A stretch of 64,000 nucleotides of DNA, from assembly GCF_000317555.1 (NCBI RefSeq), contig NC_019745.1:496001-560000 (forward strand), in the 5' to 3' direction. The notes under the pieces are model-generated. The model saw only the letters and a list, made by a program, of their open reading frames with translations, was not told the origin of the DNA and did not search any database. The translations under genes were made by a program, and so were the position numbers. Origin of the DNA: Gloeocapsa sp. PCC 7428 (GTDB lineage: Bacteria > Cyanobacteriota > Cyanobacteriia > Cyanobacteriales > Chroococcidiopsidaceae). Shown here piece by piece: positions 44,591-52,100 of the stretch (position 1 is its first letter; every line of letters starts with the position of its first letter).

Positions 44591-45592
44591 ATGAAAACTA
44601 GCACTACTCAAAAAATTTTGTTCCTGCTTCTCCTAACCGCTCTTACGGTTGTCACACTTACCGCCTGCAATAGTCTGTGGCTCAAGCGAAGCCAAAGGTT
44701 AACTGCTGTACAATCGCCCGTAAACACTCAAATTGTGAGCAGTGCTTTCGGTCAAGTTGAAGTTCCCCTTCATCCCCAGCGCGTTGTTGCACTAGATGGC
44801 AGTGGCATTCTTGGTTCCCTGCTTGCATTAGGCATAAAGCCAGTCGGGTATGCACCCTGTCGCGACTGTATTGGTGAGGATGCACTAAGCGAATTGGTTG
44901 CTGATGTTCCCGTTATTGGTGATATTGGGCAGCCTTCTCTAGAAAAAATTCTCAGCCTTAAACCTGATCTGATTTTGGCGCATAAATGGCAGAGTCAAAG
45001 TTATCCACTCCTCTCATCGATCGCGCCTACAGTTGCAATCAATCCTAGTGATGAAGCAGACTTCAAAAAAGAGCTAAAGTTCCTTGCTCAAATACTACAC
45101 AGAAGTGAACAAGCTGAGGAAATTATAGCTAAGTACAACGATCGAATTCAAAAATTCCGAGAGGAGCTAGGAGCAAATCTAGAGAACAAAACCGTATCAA
45201 TTCTTCACCTTTACGGCTCACGAATGACCGCTTACGGTCCGAGTGCTACTACTTACGGGCAGGTTATGAATGATGCAGGCTTGCAGTTCATACAAGCTTA
45301 TAAAGACCTTAAAAATGGCTACCTAGATAATATAAGCAGTGAAACTTTACCTGAATGGGATGCTGACTTTCTATTTCTTGTTATCGTCTACAAGGAACAT
45401 AAAGATCTAATGTCATTACAGTTTCTAGAACAACCTATTTGGTCAACGTTAAAAGCTGTCCAAAATAAACAAGTATACGCAGTGGATTGGGCAAGTGCTG
45501 GAGGTCCGATCGGAGCAAATCGCATCATTGATGACCTCTACCAATATTTTGCTGATACGTCAGTACAAGATAGTAAAACTAAACCAAGGTAA
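44591..45592 (+). CDS. iron-siderophore ABC transporter substrate-binding lipoprotein (FecB/FhuD-like)
   Basis: 333 residues from ATG 44591. Lipoprotein signal with lipobox LTAC (LLLTALTVVTLTACNS). Class III binding fold: PQRVVALDGSGILGSLLALG, PVIGDIGQPSLEKILSLKPD, LFLVIVYKEHKDLM, IWSTLKAVQNKQVYAVDWAS. A CRDC insertion (YAPCRDCIGED) is unusual. Delivers ferric siderophore in the periplasm, but no classical FecCD permease is in the window. It therefore either hands cargo to the exporter-fold ABC pair or to a permease elsewhere. Confidence 0.92.
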   Translation: MKTSTTQKILFLLLLTALTVVTLTACNSLWLKRSQRLTAVQSPVNTQIVSSAFGQVEVPLHPQRVVALDGSGILGSLLALGIKPVGYAPCRDCIGEDALSELVADVPVIGDIGQPSLEKILSLKPDLILAHKWQSQSYPLLSSIAPTVAINPSDEADFKKELKFLAQILHRSEQAEEIIAKYNDRIQKFREELGANLENKTVSILHLYGSRMTAYGPSATTYGQVMNDAGLQFIQAYKDLKNGYLDNISSETLPEWDADFLFLVIVYKEHKDLMSLQFLEQPIWSTLKAVQNKQVYAVDWASAGGPIGANRIIDDLYQYFADTSVQDSKTKPR

Positions 45593-45624
45593 TGAATTGG
45601 CGAGTAGAAAATTTTGAGAAGAAG

Positions 45625-45795
45625 GCGATCGCATTTCTGATAAATTGTGCTAATGAGCGATTGGGGTTTATTAATGGGGCGATTGGGCTTCGCACACACT
45701 CCGCGATCGCATTTGTGATAAATGTAACTAGTGAGCGATCGCATTGCTGATAAATTGAGCTAGTAATCAATTGGGGTTTATAAATAGGACAATAG
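45625..45795. repeat. three tandem degenerate copies of a HIP1-rich repeat
   Basis: Units start at GCGATCGC 45625, 45703 and 45735, each followed by ATTTCTGATAAATTG-like sequence and AGCTAGTGAGCGAT-like sequence. TTGGGGTTTAT follows the first and last unit. The same unit recurs singly at 46473-46534 and 47538-47600. Together they bracket the DUF5615/DUF433 pair and the Rpn gene. Confidence 0.75.
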
Positions 45796-45826
45796 TTTAT
45801 TTCACATCATAGGCGATCGCACAATC

Positions 45827-46195
45827 TTACTCTCGAATCCGAATTCGATTCACCTCTACGATCAACAACTTGCCTTGATAATGTTCTGCATCATTATGAA
45901 TAGACAAATAATTTAACAAGCCTGGCATCAATCGCGGAATAATTTCAGGATGATTCCGAAGTTGAATTGAAACAATACCGCTATAATTGGCTGGAGGATA
46001 CGTCACAATGTCACCGAAATCCTCATTCAGTGATACTAAAATTGCCGCCAATTCTTGGGCTTTAGCAATCACTATTTCATCAGGCGACTCAATCGGAAGA
46101 TAGTCTTTTAAAATCAATACTCTGTGACCACCTTCCCGCAGAAATTGACCAATCGAAACAGGAACGCATTGGTCGATGAAAAATATCAAGCTCAC
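45827..46195 (-). CDS. DUF5615 family PIN-like protein (putative toxin)
   Basis: 122 residues. N-terminal FFIDQCVPVSIGQFLREGGH carries the first Asp of the Mut7-C/PIN-like fold, with further acidic residues in LPIESPDEIVIAKAQELAAI and LVSLNEDFGDI. These proteins are predicted RNases and are usually paired with DUF433 antitoxins. Here the DUF433 gene precedes it with a four-base overlap (46192-46195), the normal order. Toxicity has not been shown by sequence. Confidence 0.85.
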   Translation of the reverse strand: MSLIFFIDQCVPVSIGQFLREGGHRVLILKDYLPIESPDEIVIAKAQELAAILVSLNEDFGDIVTYPPANYSGIVSIQLRNHPEIIPRLMPGLLNYLSIHNDAEHYQGKLLIVEVNRIRIRE

Positions 46196-46419
46196 GAGGC
46201 AATAATTTCAAAGCTTGCTAAATCGCGAGCATAATCGAGACAAGCTAAAATCTGCTCCCGTCTTAAGTCTGGAAACTCTTGCAAAATTTGCTCATGGGTA
46301 CTGCCCGCCGCTAAATAACCCAGAATCAAGCTAACCGGAATCCGAGTTCCTTTAACTCTCGGCTTGCCCCGTAGCACATCCGAATCAGTCACAATATATT
46401 CCCGCCAGTTGATAGGCAT
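46192..46419 (-). CDS. DUF433 domain protein (putative antitoxin)
   Basis: 75 residues with the DUF433 signature VLRGKPRVKGTRIPVSLILG and a helix-turn-helix-like LRREQILACLDYARD. Thought to neutralise and co-repress the DUF5615 PIN-like partner encoded just downstream and overlapping by four bases. The pair is framed by copies of a 62-bp HIP1-rich repeat. Confidence 0.87.
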   Translation of the reverse strand: MPINWREYIVTDSDVLRGKPRVKGTRIPVSLILGYLAAGSTHEQILQEFPDLRREQILACLDYARDLASFEIIAS

Positions 46420-46472
46420 AACTAATCTTTATTCAATGCAAAGAATGAATATACAACTATTATAATTTAAGG

Positions 46473-46534
46473 GCGATTGTGCGACACATACTCTGCGCTC
46501 GCAGTTCTAATAAATTGAGTTATTGAGCGATCGC
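46473..46534. repeat. single copy of the 62-bp HIP1-rich repeat
   Basis: Begins GCGATTGTGCGACACATACT and ends TTGAGCGATCGC at the stop codon of the Rpn gene. About 85 percent identical by eye to the copy at 47538-47600. It separates the DUF433 gene from the Rpn gene. Confidence 0.75.
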
Positions 46535-47364
46535 TAACGGTTCTCGGCTAACCAAGCGTCAATATCTGTAATGCTCTGAAAGTCTAGCAAGGCTTCAGCC
46601 AGATTTTCTAATTGTTCTAACGACAAAGATTCGATTTGAGTTCGCAGATCTTGCGGTAACTCTCCTACACGCCGATTCAGTTGACGCAGTACAAGCGATC
46701 GCCCTTCCACTTCCCGTCCTTGTTGCTCACCCTCAGCCAAGATTTCTTGGTAAATTACTGACTCGCGCATCATCCCCTCCCGAAATATTCGTTGTATCAA
46801 CTCCTTGTTGTATTTTAACCCCGCTAAGATTTGCGTATAAGCGGAAATTTCTGAACGTTGTTCAACTTCTTCCAGTTGATTGACTCGTTGTACAACTTGC
46901 TGTAATAAACTTTGCGGTTGCGTTGTTGCGGTTAAAGATGCAAATGGTAACAATGCGGGATTGTCTAGAAATTGTGCAGCATCTTCCTCCCACAGTCTCA
47001 GCACGCGATATTCATGACGAGTCGTTTCTACGTTGAAGGAATTTTCAATGATTGTCTCTGGTGCGCTTGGGAGTAATAATACTACTACTTGCGTAATCGG
47101 AAGGCGATATAACCAATACAACCTTACCCAATAATCGAGCATTCGCAACGGTAGCGGTGGAGTTGATGCAATTACAGTTTGAAATTCCAAGTGAAGAATG
47201 CGCCCTTGTACCTGCAAAAATGTCACGTAATCCGCGCGAATTGGTTCAATGCTTAATTCAGTTTTGAGGGCTTTAACTTCAGTTTGTGGTGTACCTAACA
47301 CCCAACTAGCAAAGACGGCAGGATATTTTTCAGATAGGAGTTTGCATAAGTTATCAAACGACAT
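46534..47364 (-). CDS. Rpn family recombination-promoting nuclease / DUF4351 protein
   Basis: Start placed at ATG 47364 (MSFDNLCKLLSEKYPAVFAS); a TTG seven codons upstream is less likely. 276 residues. The N-terminal two-thirds is a PD-(D/E)XK-type domain: RADYVTFLQVQGRILHLEFQ holds the Asp and the E-x-Q, which takes the place of E-x-K. A DUF4351 C-terminus follows (GRSLVLRQLNRRVGELPQDL, IESLSLEQLENLAEALLDF). Related proteins promote RecA-independent recombination and are often abundant and variable in cyanobacteria. The 3' end overlaps the repeat unit at 46473. Confidence 0.82.
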   Translation of the reverse strand: MSFDNLCKLLSEKYPAVFASWVLGTPQTEVKALKTELSIEPIRADYVTFLQVQGRILHLEFQTVIASTPPLPLRMLDYWVRLYWLYRLPITQVVVLLLPSAPETIIENSFNVETTRHEYRVLRLWEEDAAQFLDNPALLPFASLTATTQPQSLLQQVVQRVNQLEEVEQRSEISAYTQILAGLKYNKELIQRIFREGMMRESVIYQEILAEGEQQGREVEGRSLVLRQLNRRVGELPQDLRTQIESLSLEQLENLAEALLDFQSITDIDAWLAENR

Positions 47365-47537
47365 TAAAACTTGATGGCAATTCAACTAACTCTTGTAAGA
47401 GAATATTACTATAAGTTGAAAAAAGTTAATGATGACGCACAATTAAAGCTACTAAAAAATGAAGAGGAAAAATGTAATTGATAAGTCTACGTTTCGCTAA
47501 ATGTAGTTAGTCGATCGCATTGAGAATTCTGGGAGAA

Positions 47538-47600
47538 GCGATTGTGCGACACACACTCCGCGATCGCATTTCTAAATAAATTGAGTTATTGAGCGATCGC
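47538..47600. repeat. single copy of the 62-bp HIP1-rich repeat
   Basis: Begins GCGATTGTGCGACACACACT and ends TTGAGCGATCGC. Upstream of the Rpn gene, it forms the outer right-hand boundary of the accessory block 45.6-47.6 kb. The rest of the 300-bp spacer (47365-47664) has no gene. Confidence 0.75.
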
Positions 47601-47664
47601 AAATAAAGATCGGTCATAACAGCATTGCGCCATGAATTAATTGGTTGCAGATCGAGAGAAATGA

Positions 47665-48582
47665 CTAGACACCTTTATAGCTAGAAACAGCAGCGCGAAG
47701 ATTGCCATTGTGTTGAGCTAGAAGTTTATCGCCTTCTTCTTTGGTAACGCCTGTCCAATGCATGAGCAACGCTAGCTTTACCCAATTTCCACTTTGCTCT
47801 AGTAGTGTAGCCGCAGCAGCGCGGTCGAGACCTGTGAGATCGTGCAAAATCCGAATGGCGCGATCGCGTAGCTTGGTATTAGTAACAGCAACATCTACCA
47901 TGCGATTACCGTAAACTTTTCCTAGCTGCACCATCACCCCAGTCGAAAGCATATTCAAGGCTAACTTCGTTGCAGTGCCTGCTTTGAGGCGCGTTGAACC
48001 TGCTAAAATTTCGGGTCCTACCAACAGGCGAATATCAACATCAACGTCAGCAGCAACTTGTTCTACAGGTACACAGGCGATAAAAATTGTCGTTGCGCCG
48101 CGTTCGCGTGCGGCTTGTAAAGCACCGTGGACGTAGGGAGTTGTGCCACCGGCTGTAATCCCGACGACAACATCGAGTTGCGTAATGTGACGCTGGGCGA
48201 TTGCATTGTATCCGTCCTCGGCTTTGTCTTCTAAATCTTCGGAACTGCGTACCAAAGCACCAGCCCCACCCGCAATAATTCCTTGAACGAGTTCAGGAGA
48301 AGTACAAAACGTCGGCGGACACTCTGCCGCGTCTAACACGCCTAATCTGCCACTTGTGCCCGCACCAATATAAAATAAGCGACCTCCGTGATGCAAGGCT
48401 TGGGCGGTATGATCAATTGCCGCAGCGAGTTCATGTTTTGTCGCCGCGACAGCCGCGATCGCGTTTTGATCTTCCTGATTAAAAAGTTCGACAAACTCTA
48501 AGGAACTCAACTGATCCAAGTTTCGACTATTAGTATTGACCTGTTCTGTCAATAAATGACCGCGCCCCTCTGCTTGAATCAT
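47665..48582 (-). CDS. murQ: N-acetylmuramic acid 6-phosphate etherase
   Basis: Cleaves the lactyl ether of MurNAc-6-phosphate in peptidoglycan recycling. 305 residues, normal length, with a SIS sugar-isomerase domain: FYIGAGTSGRLGVLDAAECP, GGAGALVRSSEDLEDKAEDG, VVGITAGGTTPYVHGAL and NRMVDVAVTNTKLRDRA. The C-terminal helices include the WTGVTKEEGDKLLAQHNGNL UBA-like segment. It stands 37 bp downstream of the DUF3110 gene. No anmK or transporter is adjacent. Confidence 0.96.
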   Translation of the reverse strand: MIQAEGRGHLLTEQVNTNSRNLDQLSSLEFVELFNQEDQNAIAAVAATKHELAAAIDHTAQALHHGGRLFYIGAGTSGRLGVLDAAECPPTFCTSPELVQGIIAGGAGALVRSSEDLEDKAEDGYNAIAQRHITQLDVVVGITAGGTTPYVHGALQAARERGATTIFIACVPVEQVAADVDVDIRLLVGPEILAGSTRLKAGTATKLALNMLSTGVMVQLGKVYGNRMVDVAVTNTKLRDRAIRILHDLTGLDRAAAATLLEQSGNWVKLALLMHWTGVTKEEGDKLLAQHNGNLRAAVSSYKGV

Positions 48583-48619
48583 GCTGTTTGCTCCTGCTTT
48601 TGAGATCGTATGCTTTGTA

Positions 48620-48988
48620 TTACAGTAGTCCTTCCAATTTACGCCGAATAGCGTCTAAGTCTGGATCAGGTTCTTCAGATTGAGTCTCTAGCTGCCAGTC
48701 AGTCTCCTTGACATTAGTTTCGGGAGGAAGCGCTAACCCGCCTTCAGGAATCAGTTCCCAATCATAATCAGCGCTTTCGCAAAATTCCTTGATTTCCTCA
48801 GCGTCCATGGCTTCAACCGTCGGCGAGGGGAAGTCTTGGGCTTCTAGCATCAGCGCGAAGCGAGTCGCGTCATCTTCGGCTTCAAACATCAAAACGCGAT
48901 TGCGATCGCCGACTCGAATCGTATGAATACCTTCGTTCTCGGTGCGGGCATTAAATAACAACACAAAAACACGCATGGGAGTAATCAT
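48620..48988 (-). CDS. DUF3110 family protein
   Basis: 122 residues. Starts MITPMRVFVLLFNARTENEG; AAGGAGG about six bases upstream supports this ATG over the internal Met5. Small alpha/beta domain (VGDRNRVLMFEAEDDATRFA, EEIKEFCESADYDWELIP) and an acidic tail. Restricted to cyanobacteria and some plastid-bearing lineages as far as I know. Function unknown. Upstream of murQ on the same strand. Confidence 0.88.
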   Translation of the reverse strand: MITPMRVFVLLFNARTENEGIHTIRVGDRNRVLMFEAEDDATRFALMLEAQDFPSPTVEAMDAEEIKEFCESADYDWELIPEGGLALPPETNVKETDWQLETQSEEPDPDLDAIRRKLEGLL

Positions 48989-49169
48989 TGATCCCCTCCT
49001 TCTTTATGGATTATGGTACAGTTACAAATTTCAGCAATCATTTGTAACAGAAACGGTAACTACAATTGCATAATTTACTAGCTACTTGATACTGATATCG
49101 GTATTTTATAAGTGTGCCATTTGTCCTTCGCGTCATCAGTAGCCTTCAAGTGACAACCCATAAACTTCA

Positions 49170-52100
49170 ATGAAGAATCCTCCTGATCTCGATAACCAAA
49201 CCGAACAACGTTCCGAGCGATCGCGATCGTTATTAAGTTATCGCACTGGAATCGCCATCGGTGCTCCTTTATTGTTGGGACTTGTAGCAGGTGGTTGGTG
49301 GTTGTGGACTTTCGTCAACGAGCAGTTAGCACCACTTGTAGAACGCAATTTAACACAAACGCTCAATCGACCGGTGCAATTAGGAAGGGTAGAAAGTTTT
49401 TCCCCAACGAGTTTACGCTTTGGTGCTTCAGCAATTCCCGCAACTGCGACCGATCCAGACCGCGCTGCTGTAACTGCCGTAGATGTGACTTTTAACCCAT
49501 TACAACTATTAATTACTCGCACATTAAGACTCGATGTTACGTTAGTCAATCCTGATGTTTATCTAGAGCAAGATGCGGAGGGACGCTGGATTTCTACCAC
49601 TTTAGCAGCCGAAGAAGGAACAGGACCAATTAGTACTGAACTCGATCGCATTCGCTTTCGTAATGCTAATGTCGTCCTCGTACCAGATCCTGAGGCAAGA
49701 AACGAACCGATTGCGAACAAAACAACGAAAGCATCGGTTACAGTTAGCCAGGGTAATGGATTTGCGCAATTTTTAGATAATAACGAATTAATTCGCTACA
49801 ACATCAGTGGCAATTTAGCAACTGAGGGGAATATTGAAATTCAAGGTGAATCGCAGCTTAGCACCGAACGCACCAATTTACAAATTCAAGCGCAAAATGT
49901 CCTTGCTTCAGAAGTTACGCGCTTGATTGATTTGCCGATCGATCTGCAAGGTGGACGCGTTGACGGTAACTTAAACGTGCAATTGCGACAAGCACAAGAA
50001 CCCGCGCTATTTGGTACTGCACAGCTAAGAAAAGTCACCGCACAAGTTGAGCAACTGCCGCAGGCGTTTAATAATTCGAGTGGCACACTTGGTTTTCAGG
50101 GTACGCAAATTTGGCTCGATAACGTTCAAACGAGTTACGGTAGTATTCCTGCGATCGCTAACGGCGTACTCGATACCGAAGCAGGTTTTAATATTGCGGC
50201 AAGAGTGCCAACGGTTAGTTTTGCGAATGCCCAAAAAACCTTAGAATTAGATCTGCCTGTACCCGTCGCAGGCGAAGCAAGAGCGGAAGTTCAACTTAGC
50301 GGACCTATCCAAAAGCCGACACTATCAGGTAGCGTCAGGACGACGAAGCAAGCGCGAATTGACCGAGTTGATTTTAAAAAATTGAGTGCGCGATTTGCAT
50401 TTGCGCCGACAGAATCGGTGATTGCATTTAAAGACATTCAAGCTGTACCTACTGTGGGCGGTCAAATTACTGGCGGTGGTACTTTACGGATTGGAGACAC
50501 GCCAGGATTAGGATTTAATCTCGATGCGCGGAATATTCCTGGCGATGCGATCGCGCGGCTTTATGGTGCTGCACCGGATTTTCAAATTGGGACGATTCAA
50601 GCACGCGCTAATGTTGTCGGTTCGCCAACGCAACCGCAAACAATTGTCAATTGGCAAGCGGCCAACGCAACGTATCCGGCACGCGGTCAAATCTTAATTG
50701 CTAATGCACAAAACTTGCTATTTCGCAATACCACTGTTGATTTTGCAGGTGGTACGCTGCGCGCCGCCGGACAGTTAACGAATAATCAATGGCAAGCTAC
50801 TGTACAAGCATCAGGCGTTGAGTTAGGGCGTGTGGCAGAAGTTCCACCAGCCCTGCAAGCGCCGATTAGTGGCACATTTAATGTTGCGGGTACTACCGCA
50901 TCGTTTCAGCCAGACCAAATTCAGGCGACAGGTTCAGGACGTTTAAATGTTGCGGGTGGAACTGTTACCGCCTCAAATATTCAACTCGCACAAGGTCGCT
51001 GGCAAGCGCAAGTTCAAGCATCGGGCGTTCAACTTGGTTCTTTGGTTCCCCAAGTGCCACCGCAGTTTCAAGGCGCGCTGACAGGAACGTTTAATCTAGC
51101 TGGGGCAACAACGGCGTTTCAACCAGAAACAATTGTCGGTACCGGTTCAGGACGTTTAAATGTTGCGGGTGGGACAGTGACTGCCGCGAATATTCAACTC
51201 GCACAAGGTCGCTGGCAAGCGCAAGTTAATGCTTCACAAGTAGAACTCGCGCGGTTTTCGGAACAACTGCAAGGTCAGTTAAATGGTCAGTTGCGCGTCG
51301 CAGGTACTGTAGACTCGTTTGATTTAGCCGATGTGCGCGCGGTTGGAAATTTACGCTTTTCCCAAGGAATTGGACCTGTACAGCAACCGCTAACAGCAAC
51401 GATTGGGTGGGTTGGCGATCGCATCATTGTCGAACAAGCTACCGCACCGAATTTAAACGCCAACGGACTGATTTTAGTACAAACAGCATCGGGTGTCCCC
51501 GAAGTCACCGAGTTAGATCTCAATGTCCAAGCACAAAATTACAGTTTACAAGATTTACCTTTTGAGTTACCCGCAGCTGGGAATCTTGCCGGAAGTGCAG
51601 ATTTTACAGGTAACATCACGGGAACTTTAACCGCGCCGAATGTTGTCGGTGCGTTGCAACTGCAAAACTTGGCAGTGAATGATTTAGCCTTTGCCCCACA
51701 GTTAACAGGGAATGTTCAGCTAACAGCAACTGATGGGTTACAGTTAGATGTTTCTGGCGGTGAAGATCAAATTACGTTGAATTTAGATGCACAGAATCGT
51801 CCGGTTTCTTTTCTAGTACGGCGCGATGCCGCAGTTGCTAGAGGGCGTAGTGTCGGCGAAAATCTGTTAGTCAATATCGAGAATTTTCCCTTGGCGGCGC
51901 TGGAGTTAACACCTGATTTACCGATATTAGGTAATGCGCCGATCTCAGGACAACTTACGGGCGATCTCACGGTAAATCCGACAACATTTGCGGTTGCGGG
52001 AAATATTGCGATCGCTGATCCTGCAATTGGAACGCTGACAGGAAATCAATTTGTTGGACAAGTTAACTTTGCTGATGGTACAGGAACGCTTACCGGAGGC

